From Actinernus sp. WN-2022 (Eukaryota; Cnidaria; Anthozoa; Actiniaria; Actinernidae): a stretch of DNA of 64,000 nt. This document shows, piece by piece, positions 43,764 to 54,605 of this stretch (position 1 is its first letter; each line of letters opens with the position of its first letter). The DNA is taken from the NCBI GenBank assembly GCA_030867875.1, contig JAOWCC010000019.1, positions 37,119,976 through 37,183,975 of the forward strand, written 5' to 3'. Made by a program: the position numbers and the translations under genes. The notes under the pieces were generated by a model. That model worked only from the letters and a program-made list of their open reading frames with translations, had not been told where the DNA came from and made no database searches.

Positions 43764-44446
43764 GTAAGTTCATTCAACTCTTTTAAGTTATATTTATTGT
43801 TAAAAACTGCTGGTTCAATAGGTTTCTGCTCGATATTTTGCACTAGTGTCGAAGAGTAAGACTTGACTGTTGACAAATTCATGTTGTCATTTCGTCGAAA
43901 TTCACACCGCTCGTGTGAAGCACTGAGAAGATAACCCAAACTAATTCTCATATATGTTTTACATCAATGCTAACTTGTATCAAAAACGAAGCTTCAATGG
44001 ATTCTGAATTATACCACATATAAAATTTATTTTTCAAAAAAGTGCCCTGAAATAAAGTTTTCAAATTAGCAAACTACAGCGTATTTAAGTGGGCTCTCAG
44101 GATCTTGAGAATAAAGCTATAATCTAATTATTGCACTCAAACAGTTGATCAATACTTTCTAAACAAATGTCCGAATTCGAAAAATGCGAAGCTCCTTTAG
44201 CGTTTGTACAGGGCAAGGTTAGAGAGACCGGTAAAATCACTCTTATTCCAGGCTGTCTCGGACTCACGCCGGCCGTAACCGTTTTTTTTATTTTTCTCAA
44301 AGTTAAATAAATTTTTGAACAAAAAAATCCCAGCACGTTTACTAACTGACCAAAGCCTATCTTTGAACGAAATATGAAAACATTTTTTTTTTCATCTTTT
44401 GCCGCGGTTTGCTCGATATTAGTGGACAGTCGCTCTTAATGTTTAA

Positions 44447-44857
44447 AGGGAATCTCGGCTGAAAAACAATGTTTGCTCTCAAATGATTGTTATGGATGCC
44501 TAAGTCTGTTTCTGTGTTTGTCTCCAGTAAATTGTACACTAGATGTCATTTATGTACCGATTTTTCTATCGATAAAACTCATTTGAATTTCCTGTGCGCT
44601 GCCATTTTGGATTTTATGACGTCACAGTGTTGCCCTTATTGTCGGGAAAAATAACTCTTGTTGTGAACCAACAATACTATGACGTCATGAGATCGAAGAT
44701 GGCGGCGCGCAGGAAATTCAAATGAGTTTTATCGACAGGAATATCGGTGCATAAATGACATCTAGCGTACAATTTACTCGAGACAAACACAGCAGCATAC
44801 ATAGACATGCATAACAAACACTTGAGAACAAACATTGTTTTTCAGCCGAGATTACCT
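44447..44857. mobile_element. TTAA-flanked palindromic MITE
   Basis: The ends AGGGAATCTCGGCTGAAAAA and, inverted, AGGTAATCTCGGCTGAAAAA are flanked by TTAA (44443-44446, 44858-44861), as in Kolobok or piggyBac-type insertion. The inner arms contain TGACGTCA/TGACGTCAC and AAGATGGCGGCGCGC. Confidence 0.8.
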
Positions 44858-45323
44858 TTAAGACATGATTTTATTGTAGCATTAAACTACGAAAAAATCT
44901 TTAAATTTGCAAATAAAAGAAAAGGCCCCAACAGAAAGTTGCGCGCACTCTTGATTTACGTTTTGATTACCAAATTGAACAAACCGTTTTGTACTTTGTG
45001 TCTTAAGTTATAATAGGAAATAGAAAACATTTTTCTCTGAGTCTGTATAGAAACACTTGTTATAGAAACACTGGTGGAAGTTTGGGAGAACTATATATAT
45101 AGTTAGTAGACTCTTTATAATGGCTTACGCGCGTGGCGTATTTCATGTCATTGCAACCACAGCTGTAACACTTTTGCCGCGTAAATGCGAATAATTTTGC
45201 ACCCTTATACACGCATAAATATGCGTTAACGCGACCTCTCCTGGGGTATATCACAGCCGGCTGTGGAAGCCATGGGTACTTTTATTTTACTCAGTTACTC
45301 CTATTTCTTGAAAATCTTCTTAC

Positions 45324-47129
45324 ATGCATCTATTATGTTTTAGTCATGAGGTGGTCAACCCTAATGAGGAGATGACGTTAAAAGTGGAGTTCCCAGGATT
45401 CCTCCCCACACCCGTTGTGTTGGGAACAACGTTCGGGAGAGAGACCATCGCCAGGTTCATCGAAAGAACCCTGAAGAAACACTTTCCCCAGAAGAAACCT
45501 AAATTTGATGCCATGTTTTTTTATAACAAGAGATACGACTGCTCCGTAAATATAGGGCTTCCCACTGGCGCACTGAACGGAAAAGATAAATACAAATGTA
45601 TTTTTAATCCAAAAGAACTGAAATACAGCACAGCCATTTATTGTAGAGACTACGATGTAGAAAGCTTTAACAAGGACTGCTGGAAATTGGATTGCTTCTA
45701 TTTGGATTTTAGGAAAGGATGGAAACCAAACTCAAAGGTCAGTCCATTTGTACTAGAGGGCTTTATAAGAGTGGACTACCTTCCCGAGGAGACTGTTTAT
45801 GAAGCAATATCCAGAGATAGACGATTTGGCAAAGTTGTTGCTAAGGGAGACCTATCAGTAGAAATAGTTCGCCGATTCAGATTGACAAGTGACAGCTGTA
45901 ACATCGCCCTTTCTGACAAGGCCAACATTATTAAAGGTGAAACATTACGAGTGAGTGTCAAGTCCAGTCCTGACCTGAATCTACCAACTGAAGTTCACCC
46001 TTTGCGCAAGCCACGAGAACCAAAGCTTGAGTCTGAGACTTTGAAGTCACAGAATCCACAGAATGAAGCCTCGGTGCAGTGCCATATTCATGTTACAACT
46101 GAAGATGCTAAGCCAGTGCTTGTACCACAAGCAACAAGTACCCCGATTAATAAGACATTTGTAACATTTAAGATATCGTCTGAGGAAGACTTCAGACTCT
46201 TCTTGGGGAAAACATTTGACTTTCTCCTGGAAAAAAAGAGTGCAGCGAAGAGTAAATTTATAAGAGACAATTATAACAAATTTGCATTGAACTACCGAGA
46301 CAGTGTTCCCGTCCTTTCAATGATGAACTTGATGGAGATGTCAAATTCAGTAGGATGTATTTTTGCAGTTGATGCTAACGGGATCAAGTACCCAATTGGA
46401 ACTTGCTTCCGCATAGGGCTGCGTTTTGTGATGACGAACTTGCATGTTAAAAGTATGATCGAGAAGGGAGGTATATCATTTATGGATTGCTTCGTGGATT
46501 TCCAATTTTTAGGAGATGAAAGAACGTCTCGGTGCCGTTTTACAGAGTCACCATTTGTTTCCTGGTCAGAAGAGCTGGACTATATAATACTGACACTTCG
46601 CAAAACACCCACTCCTCCACCGTGTGTGACCACATATGGATACAAAATTACTTACGATTATTATGCCTCAGATTCTGTATTAACATTCATTGGTCACCCC
46701 GATGGAGGGCTGAAACAGATGGATGTGTGCTGTCCAGTTGCACCTCCAGAATCTCTCCACCCGAGTTACATTCTGGCTTTGTGCCGTAAGGGGGACAACA
46801 AACGTGACCTCCAAGATAGCCGACGCATGACATACCACGTCAGCAACTTCTTCTATGGTTCATCTGGTTCTCCGGGAGTGCTAAAGAATCAAAAGATTTT
46901 AAAGGTGCTCCATTGCAGAGGCTTTCCTTTGGACGACCCTAATCACAGTTACCTTGAACAGGGTATATTGATATCGGCCGTCCTGGATGACGTCCGGACG
47001 AAGATTGCCAGTGGATGGTTGTTGAAAGGATACACCTTGCAAGACTTATTCACTAATGTTCCAGATGAACAAATGGACACTAGTGATGGCATGTTCAGTA
47101 TGCAGCTCAACTCTCCCGATGAAGACTGA
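45324..47129 (+). CDS. FAM111-like trypsin-fold serine protease, 601 aa
   Basis: One uninterrupted frame. The C-terminal half is a chymotrypsin-like protease of the FAM111 type: His374 in FVMTNLHVKSMI, Asp419 in SEELDYIILTL, Ser514 in FFYGSSGSPGVL. IGHPDGGLKQMDVC lies between Asp and Ser, and LKVLHCRGFPL after, as in FAM111A/B. Triad spacing (45 and 95 residues) is close to that of FAM111A (54 and 102). Residues about 17-215 form a conserved-looking N-terminal part with little low complexity; 215-275 is a Pro/Lys/Glu-rich linker. There is no signal peptide, which fits an intracellular, probably nuclear enzyme; FAM111A cleaves DNA-protein crosslinks and limits some viruses in mammals. TATTATGTTTTAG just before codon 8 could instead be a splice acceptor, so the first seven residues are uncertain. 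TTAA and other MITEs flank the gene. Confidence 0.85.
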   Translation: MHLLCFSHEVVNPNEEMTLKVEFPGFLPTPVVLGTTFGRETIARFIERTLKKHFPQKKPKFDAMFFYNKRYDCSVNIGLPTGALNGKDKYKCIFNPKELKYSTAIYCRDYDVESFNKDCWKLDCFYLDFRKGWKPNSKVSPFVLEGFIRVDYLPEETVYEAISRDRRFGKVVAKGDLSVEIVRRFRLTSDSCNIALSDKANIIKGETLRVSVKSSPDLNLPTEVHPLRKPREPKLESETLKSQNPQNEASVQCHIHVTTEDAKPVLVPQATSTPINKTFVTFKISSEEDFRLFLGKTFDFLLEKKSAAKSKFIRDNYNKFALNYRDSVPVLSMMNLMEMSNSVGCIFAVDANGIKYPIGTCFRIGLRFVMTNLHVKSMIEKGGISFMDCFVDFQFLGDERTSRCRFTESPFVSWSEELDYIILTLRKTPTPPPCVTTYGYKITYDYYASDSVLTFIGHPDGGLKQMDVCCPVAPPESLHPSYILALCRKGDNKRDLQDSRRMTYHVSNFFYGSSGSPGVLKNQKILKVLHCRGFPLDDPNHSYLEQGILISAVLDDVRTKIASGWLLKGYTLQDLFTNVPDEQMDTSDGMFSMQLNSPDED

Positions 47130-47205
47130 ACGAGACCATTCAATCTAAACTGTGACAAGTACAATGTATATGGATTAAACGTGTTACTGTGTGACTATAC
47201 TATAA

Positions 47206-47384
47206 TTGGGGCCACTTAGACGACGAGAAACAATCACATTTCGAAACGGAAACAAAGCATTCCAACTTCAAGCAAGTTCAATGATCTTGTATTGTACTGG
47301 ACAGTGATTGGCTCAAATAACAAAGTTGAAATGCCTTGTTTTTGTTCTGCGATGTGATTGGTTCTTGTTGTCTAGTGGCTCCGG
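47206..47384. mobile_element. MITE downstream of the FAM111-like gene
   Basis: GGGGCCACTTAGACGACGAG and the complement of GGAGCCACTAGACAACAAGA pair over about 60 bases. It begins 75 bases after the stop codon, so it may lie in the 3' UTR. Confidence 0.7.
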
Positions 47385-47945
47385 TTAAAGTAGCTGCACA
47401 GTAATACGTTAGAAACGGACCTAAAGGGTAAGTTAGTTTTGCATATGCACAAGTGTTTATCAGTGCCCACCAGAGTTATACCACGAAATATGCAATAAGT
47501 TTATTTACAACGTTCTTCAAGAAAGCTGAAATAGTTCTTGAATTAATGAGTCTGGCTGAATTTAGATTCAAAAAGTAAATGCATCAAATTACTTGGCTAA
47601 TTAAACCACAGCAGGCAAACTGATGTCAGAATGTTGATTTGAAACGGAAAAAAACCTACACTTCATTTAGATATCTTTTTCGCGTATTGGCCAAATAGCG
47701 ACGAATTATCCGTCTGAGACAATTCAATCGTCTGAGCCGGATAGCTAATTCTTAATGTATTAAATTCCGATTTTTGAGGAATATAGTGGGGCATTGTCTC
47801 AAAATGCAACTTGATTGAACAAAATCATGATTACGTGAAAACTGAAGGAGAAATGCATGAATAATAACAATAAGATGTGATTAACAATAGGTATAATGAT
47901 ACCGGTAATGATTTTGATAATAACATTGATGAGGATTATAATAGG

Positions 47946-48149
47946 TACTTATTGACTGAGTGGGAGGGCCCGACTGGAGAATGAGGTCGTGACGTCGTAC
48001 AAATAGCCCACTTCCACGATATGCTTTACTTGTCACGCACAAAGGTTTCAACCTTTGTGCGTGACAAGTAAAGCATATCGCGGAAGTGGGCTATTGACCG
48101 AGAGCCAACTATTTTCTCGTCCGGCCCGACCTTACTCAGTCAATAAGTA
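47946..48149. mobile_element. 204-bp palindromic MITE
   Basis: TACTTATTGACTGAGT ends are inverted. The centre is a near-perfect hairpin on AAGCATATCG...GTGCGTGACAAGTA with a loop of only a few bases. Confidence 0.8.
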
Positions 48150-48489
48150 ACTATTATTATCCTCCGTCAACGTAATTAGGTCTTCATAGATCCGACTTTT
48201 CCTGTTTTATCATCATATCATGCTAGTTTGGCCAGCAGATATATTAGCTCTCTTTGGCACTGATACGATTAGCTGAGATTCGCTTGGTTTTTTGGCCTTT
48301 TTGCACACGAATCAATGTGTGATACCGGATAACCAAGCCCATATCGAAAGCCTTGGCATTTTCAGCCACTAAGTTAGCAAATTGAGAGAAAGGAACGTCG
48401 TCAATCAGTCATTTAATTTCATTCTTGTATTCTCTGAGCTCGCCACTAGAGTATTAACGTTACGAGCAGTAGTAGTTACACCGAAACGC

Positions 48490-49170
48490 ATAGTAATAAT
48501 AATACAATTTCTATAGCGCTTATACATTAATGTTCTAAGCGCTTTACAATCTAAACAATTATCGAATGCTTAACCTATACATTGCAATAGAATAATATAG
48601 CTTATAATACTAATAAAAAAAAAATCATAACTAAAATTGATATAATGAGTTAAAAAAATTAACACTAATTACAAATCATAAGCAATCTTAAAAATGTATG
48701 TTTTAAGCCTGGATTTGAAAGTATTAACATTCTCAGAAGATCTGGGCCCGGTTCCTGAAAGCCAGATTAGCGCTAATCCAGAGTTAATTACCATGACAAC
48801 TAATATGTTTTGTTGAGAGTTAATCCAGGATTAGCGCTAATCGGGCTTTCAGGAACCGGGCCCTGATGTTTAGTGGAAGATCGTTCCATAACTTGGGAGC
48901 GTGCACAGAAAAAGCTTGGTGTCCACAGTTCTTTAATTTATAAGATATACAATTTAGGCGCAAAACAGACTTAGACAAGAGATACTAGGAACGCAGTAGT
49001 CTTGGTTTGTGCAATTCCAACAACTCTTGTAGGTAGAACGGAGCTAAATTATGTAGGGTCTTGAAAGTAAGTAAATTAACCTTAAAAATATCCTATATTG
49101 AATTGGTAACCAATGGAGTGAAGGACTAATATGGTCATGTTTGCCTAAACATACCATAAATACAATAGTA
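48490..49170 (-). pseudogene. LINE C-terminal and 3'-end fragment
   Basis: On the minus strand: SLHWLPIQYRIF (about 49110), LLELHKPRLL, HAPKLWNDLPLNI (about 48880), then after a MITE SSENVNTFKSRLKTYIFKIA. The 3' end has AAGCGCTATAGAAATTG and ATT repeats. Confidence 0.8.
48744..48863. mobile_element. 120-bp MITE nested in a LINE
   Basis: The ends GGGCCCGGTTCCTGAAAGCC are inverted. The LINE frame is cut between LPLNI and RSSENV, so the insertion borders are exact to about one base. TTAGCGCTAATC motifs lie inside both arms. Confidence 0.85.
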
Positions 49171-49579
49171 CACTGAAGAGTCCCAATAAGGACAAAGGAC
49201 AAACTAGCTGTCCATGGCTGCATTATTTCTTTCATTTATTTTTTCATTTTACTATAAGCAGAGAGCATCTGCTGGTGCACCATTTACTGATTTATACTTA
49301 GTTTGTTTTCTTTTTGTGTGTCCTTGCCTCCCGCCTCGGTTTTTTAACTAACTGCTGGTTTGGCAAGTTAATTGTTGTAGTCTTCGGACTTTTTATTGTT
49401 ACTCAGTCGATAGGTTTTTGATCATAGGGCCACTTTGAAATGACAAAACAACAAGCAAAAAATCGAGCTTTTTCCGGCTCGCTTACGTCAAACAGGTACG
49501 GCCCACATCACGTGACTTTTGTAAATAGTTTTGAAATGAAAGCGGGGGGGTGGGGTAACGTACGGGTTGTAACGTACGG

Positions 49580-51136
49580 TTTAAAAAAGCATTCGACAGC
49601 ATTCCAAGAGAAAAATTATTTGAAAAACTAAAACAGGCAGGTATCAATGGCAATTTCTTCTCAATATTACACTCGATGTACTCTAATGATTATTCGGCGG
49701 TCAAAAAAGATGACGTTATTACGGAAACCTTCAGATGCTATGCTGGAGTTAAACAAGGCTGCATGCTCAGTCCTACCCTATTTAACTTATTTTTAAGTGA
49801 CTTACCACAAACGTTAGACCGTGCGGGCATGGAAGACCCGATATTTATATCTAATGTCAATCTGAGCAATATACTTTACGCAGATGATTTAGTTTTAATA
49901 TCCAAGAATGCGAATGACCTACAAAGACTCCTAGATTGTCTCGAAGTCTATTGTAGCTCCAACAAACTAACCGTCAACAAAGACAAAACAAAAGTCATTG
50001 TTTTCAACAATAACGGCAAACGAATGAACAATTACATTTTTTATTATAATAACGATCAACTAGAAAACGTCCGTATGTATAAATATCTCGGGCTCACTTT
50101 CAGTGCATACGGAAATTTCACTGTTGCAAAACAAGAACTAAAAAAGTCAGCACTAAAAGCTCTGTTTAAACTCAAACAAGAAATGGGAACTTTCTTCAGA
50201 TCTGACCTTAAACTCACGATCAAATTATTTGACACTTTAATCAAACCCATCCTGTTATATGGAAGCGAGGTCTGGGGAATTGACAACAACAAAGGATCTG
50301 ACACAAATGATCCGATTGAAATAGTACATACTAAATTCTGTAAACTACTTCTAGGAACTACAAGAACATCTGCCAATAACGCTTGCAGAGCAGAGCTCGG
50401 TAGGTATCCCCTTAGGCATGAATCAACATTCAGAAGTATCAAATACTGGACAAAAATATTAATTAACAGAGAGCCAGAACTTACTTTTATAATATATATT
50501 GACAGTTTACAGCTAAATAAACCAACATTCTGGAGCTCTAAAATTCAAAATACCATACAGAGCCTTGGCTTCGGTAACATATGGATACTTCAGAATAATT
50601 TGCTAGAGTACAGGGGACTCCTAAAGAGCATTAAACAACGGTTAAAAGACATAGAACTACAATATTGGCTCAGCGATATATTTAATGATCAAAGGCAAAA
50701 CCCAAACCAGGGCAACAAACTACGGGTCTACCGTACATTCAAAACAAAGTATGAATTCGAAGATTATTTGAATACTGTTAAAAACATTAAACACAGAATT
50801 ACATTCACGAAATTAAGAATAAGCAATCATTGCCTACAGATTGAGAAAGGTAGACATGTTAAGCCCTATTTAAAACCAGAAGATCGAATATGCCCAACCT
50901 GCAACAAAGAAATGGAAGACGAAATACACTTCCTAATAAGATGTAAAACGTTTGAGGCAATCAGGAATGATTTCTTATTCAAATTAAAAACTCTTGCTAA
51001 CCTAGATAGTAGCCGTATGTCAGAAAACGATATTTTCTTAACTATTATCAATCCCTCAAGGGAGGTTTCAACTATAGCTGCAAAATACGTGTATGAATGC
51101 ATGAATGCCAGATCTGTCACGATACAAGGATCTTAA
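49580..51136 (+). CDS. 5'-truncated LINE reverse transcriptase ORF
   Basis: About 518 codons are open from 49580 (KKAFDSIPREKLFEKL, motif A without its first residues) through AGVKQGCMLSPTLFN (motif B), NILYADDLVLI (motif C) and YKYLGLTF. The C-terminus keeps a Cys-Cys-His-Cys knuckle (CPTCNKEMEDEIHFLIRC, about 50890-50943). The apparent Met at 49676 is internal; the true frame continues upstream to the truncation in a G-rich junction near 49575. No stop interrupts it, so the insertion is fairly young. The 3' end near 51240 is rich in TATATA. Confidence 0.85.
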   Translation, partial: FKKAFDSIPREKLFEKLKQAGINGNFFSILHSMYSNDYSAVKKDDVITETFRCYAGVKQGCMLSPTLFNLFLSDLPQTLDRAGMEDPIFISNVNLSNILYADDLVLISKNANDLQRLLDCLEVYCSSNKLTVNKDKTKVIVFNNNGKRMNNYIFYYNNDQLENVRMYKYLGLTFSAYGNFTVAKQELKKSALKALFKLKQEMGTFFRSDLKLTIKLFDTLIKPILLYGSEVWGIDNNKGSDTNDPIEIVHTKFCKLLLGTTRTSANNACRAELGRYPLRHESTFRSIKYWTKILINREPELTFIIYIDSLQLNKPTFWSSKIQNTIQSLGFGNIWILQNNLLEYRGLLKSIKQRLKDIELQYWLSDIFNDQRQNPNQGNKLRVYRTFKTKYEFEDYLNTVKNIKHRITFTKLRISNHCLQIEKGRHVKPYLKPEDRICPTCNKEMEDEIHFLIRCKTFEAIRNDFLFKLKTLANLDSSRMSENDIFLTIINPSREVSTIAAKYVYECMNARSVTIQGS

Positions 51137-51590
51137 TATTTTAATTAGTTACTTTTATATTTTTTAGCTACTTTAAAAGTTTATTAGCAACAATCTGATG
51201 TACCTATGTAGTACAAAGAGCTAATAAAAAATATGTTATATGTATGTATATATATATTATATATATTATATATGATAAATATACGTTATTATCGATTTTT
51301 ATTTTATTTTTATTAAGCTTCGCCTGAAGGAAAATACATATCAGGAATGATACCACGAACGATAGTTTTAACAAATTACAATGATGTAGAAACAAAATGA
51401 TAAAAGGCAGGGTGACCGCAACAGCTAAAGCCAATTACTGCGGGCCCACGAGACTACATTAAATTAATAATAGTCAAAGAAAGAACTAACGATAAGGATT
51501 TCATAACAAGGTGACTAAAAACAAGTTAAAGGAAGAGTTTATACATTTTACACAAACTGACTTCCATATGCGCGGATTGTCTGGATGCCT

Positions 51591-51870
51591 TCAGGGCTGA
51601 GGTATAATATTGTAAAAGATGAGACTTGCAGGAGGCAGTGAAAGTGCTGGTTGTCGGGTTTCCTTAGGTAAAATTCGGTTCCAAATTCTAGTGGCTCTTA
51701 TCATGTAGGATTTCTGATATGTTGTTTTACAGAAGCGTTGCTTAAACTCAGTGCCGCTGGTGTTATTACTAAACCTAGTTAGTCTAACAGGGCATATTTC
51801 CTGTGGTAAAGCGTCGTTATTAAAACTGATAAATCCTCTGATAGCGTTAACGAAAAATACCATATCTAAG
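51591..51870 (-). pseudogene. LINE C-terminal fragment
   Basis: The minus-strand frame reads IRGFISFNNDALPQEICPVR, TYQKSYMIRATRIWNRILP, the last conserved block of CR1/L2-like ORF2. Confidence 0.75.
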
Positions 51871-52554
51871 TATTCATGCCAGTAACATAGAGGTAGTAGA
51901 CTGGTCTGATTTGAAGCCCCTGACCAGCTTGGAGATTAGGTAGCCAACATGTATGGTTTAAATGTTCAGTGCCTGCAGCCACACTGTAAGGTCTTGTGGC
52001 CTCCCATTCATCAGTGCCATAAGATCATGCGGGATGGCCCACCAAGCTGAACTGATATCAGTATTTGTAATGCTAGGTAACAGACATTATAGAACACATC
52101 GAACATTTAATTTATCCTTGAAAAGTCCTTGAACTTTAAGATTTAAAGACTGCGGTGATCGTTTTTCCAGAATTGATTTTTTTATGTATTACAGGCATTT
52201 GACTAAATCCAAAACAGTGACTGGTCTGCGGCTGTGCTGATGTGTGCTATAAACTCTAACTAAGATAAGATGAATATATATGGCAGATAAAGAGAAATGC
52301 CTCTAATCACCGGCGTACCTATATAACTTTAACCCAAAAGGTACGTGTTAGAAATCGTTCTCATTACTAGTCTCTTTCCTTTAACTTTTACCTCAGAGCA
52401 GAGACAAGCAGAATACTTAGGCTTAGGGAACGTTAATTGAATTAATATGACGGGGGAGGGTGGATGCTTTCTAAATCGGAATTCATTGCCCTACCAGTTA
52501 ACTGATGTCACTAATTGAGAACGTCAGACTAGTGTCAGCCGCATACATTCTCGG

Positions 52555-53085
52555 GTTTGAATTTGATAAACAGGAAGATCGTTGATAAAGAGTAGAAACA
52601 GAAAAGGTCCTAAAATGGTCCACTGAGGGATTCCATGATTAAGAGGACGATTTTGGGATAGAGATCCTTTTACAAAACATTTTTGAAAACTCTTAGGATG
52701 TGAACCAATTGTAAGCTAGGACTCTTATCCCGTAATGCCATAATTTGGCGAGGAGAATTTTGTGATTGACGGTATGAAAAGCTTTTTTTGAGGTCGAGAA
52801 AGACGACAGCATTGATATAACCTTGGTCGATATTTAGCGCCCAATCGTCTGTTGTCTCCAATAGCGCAGTCACTGTAGAGTGTAGTGTCTTGAATCCAGA
52901 TTGATGTTTAGATAAGAGTTTGTTACCGTTAAGATATGAATATAGCTGGTTATACACAATTCTTTCGAAACTCTTTGCTGCTATTGGAATGACAGAAATT
53001 GGACGGTAATTATTAGGGTCTGAATGTTTCCCCTTTTTGTATACTGGCGATACGTTTGAGTATTTTACTTCGTCTGGGAACTTAT
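52555..53085 (-). pseudogene. LINE reverse transcriptase core fragment
   Basis: On the minus strand, broken frames carry SDPNNYRPISVIPIAAKSFE (about 53020), KHQSGFKTLHSTVTALL, NAVVFLDLKKSF (motif A, about 52800), then IPQWTILGPFLFLLFINDLP (motif B, about 52630-52575). Motif C is not in the fragment. A piece between motif A and B is deleted or frameshifted. Confidence 0.75.
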
Positions 53086-53940
53086 TATAGTAAATACAAG
53101 TTTATTGTAAAGTTCAACTTAATTGTATGGCTCATAAGAGTATGCTAGGTGAAGGGTAGCAGATAGAGAGTGGAAGAGTTCAATTTTACTATATTATCCT
53201 ATGTCAAAAATAACCGTATTCTTCAGAACGAGTCAGTTTTTAGAGTGGTAGATTTTTAAAAGCCCAGGGAGTGTAACTCTGAGTCAGTTTATAAACTCTC
53301 GGTAACATGTATATAGCTTTTTCTCTATAATTATGTAGTTCTATCATTGAAATGGTAAAAGTGTCGCAGATAAGAAGAAAATCTGACATTTACGGTATCT
53401 ATACATGTCAGTTATGCGGGTCTAGTCTATCAATATTAGGAAGCACCCGACTAATAAGTCTTTTAAGAAGCTTTTTAAGAAATCAGTTTTCAAACTGCAG
53501 TTTTTAGCACATTTTAATCCATAGTTTAAATATTTTACATCAAGCAGTTATTGTAACATTTTAATCCATAGTGAATACATGCAGAAGTCCATAACCAGTA
53601 GACTCGATCTGTCAAACTGGGTCTTGGCTCATCAGATTACGGTATAATCTAGTCTCGCTAATTCGATAGCCAAGCGTATTGTACCTAATTGCCCCAGCAA
53701 CTGTGATTGGTCCAAAACATGAAAGCCTTTGTTCTAATGAGAGAACTAATTTTGTGTTTATAAAAGAAACATGGCTCACCCACGAAAGTAGTTTGAGCGC
53801 CGTTCTAAAAATAGATTATACTGTAAACTGATGGGCCGCGTTCAATGCATTGCTTATCATGGACGTTTTTGGTTGTCAACTTTAGCTTATTTCATTGTTT
53901 TGCCAAGACTTAATATAAGCATCATTAGTATATAGAGGAT
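53086..53940. other. Intergenic stretch, no gene recognised
   Basis: AT-rich sequence without long frames or clear repeats. Confidence 0.4.
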
Positions 53941-54075
53941 ATTACATGGCCGCGCGGAGATACGGATTTTATCTTCGAGTGTTGATGACATATCTTACGA
54001 GTGAGTGCAGCGAACGAGTAAGATATTTCATCAACACGAGAAGATAAAATCCGTATCTCCAAGCGGCCATGTAAT
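53941..54075. mobile_element. 135-bp palindromic MITE
   Basis: ATTACATGGCCGC ends are inverted. Arms continue through GGAGATACGGATTTTATCTT, with a loop around GAGTGAGTGCAGCGAACGAG. Confidence 0.85.
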
Positions 54076-54081
54076 GTTCTG

Positions 54082-54273
54082 TTTAATATATAATTATCGA
54101 TGAAATACCAGTTTCAATCACTTACTAAAAAGGCTAGAAATCCTTGAAAGCAACTCATATTTTCAAAAGTGATATCTTCACGTGTGAAGATATCATTTAT
54201 ATCTTCACACGTGAAGATATCACTTTTTAGAAAGAGATATACACTGGTATTTCATCGAAAATTATATATTAAA
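54082..54273. mobile_element. 192-bp MITE with an inner perfect palindrome
   Basis: TTTAATATATAATTATCGAT and its near complement form the ends. The centre (54169-54224) is a perfect dyad of GTGATATCTTCACGTGTGAA. It sits only six bases from the preceding MITE. Confidence 0.85.
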
Positions 54274-54369
54274 TTCTTATCTCAAGCTGTTCTCGTATTT
54301 TTTAGCTTTTCGTTATTTTTCAAGTCAATGATTATGTGACTTTGATACATCTCAATTCAGTTTAGATAT

Positions 54370-54573
54370 ATTGATCGTTTGCATTGACGTCACAAAAAAA
54401 ATTGCCTCAAGAAAAAAAATTATATTAGTAAAATATTTTTAATGCTGTGTATAGAGCAGGTAAAAATATAGAAATGACCGAAATTTTGGAGCAATAGAGT
54501 ACTTCGTAACCGAGCTGTCGGTCAAATAATATTCGAACAATTTAGTGTAATTAGTATGCGGCGGCCATGTTGG

Positions 54574-54605
<32 letters not shown>

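Larger units (their letters stand above)
41478..44440. repeat. Right arm of the large inverted repeat, with two LINEs
   Basis: It complements 37487-38873, from CATTACATGACTACACCC outward to CGCTCTTAAT. The poly-C at 41799-41819 mirrors the left arm's poly-G. LINE insertions at 42071-42950 and 43075-43763 break the match cleanly. Confidence 0.9.
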
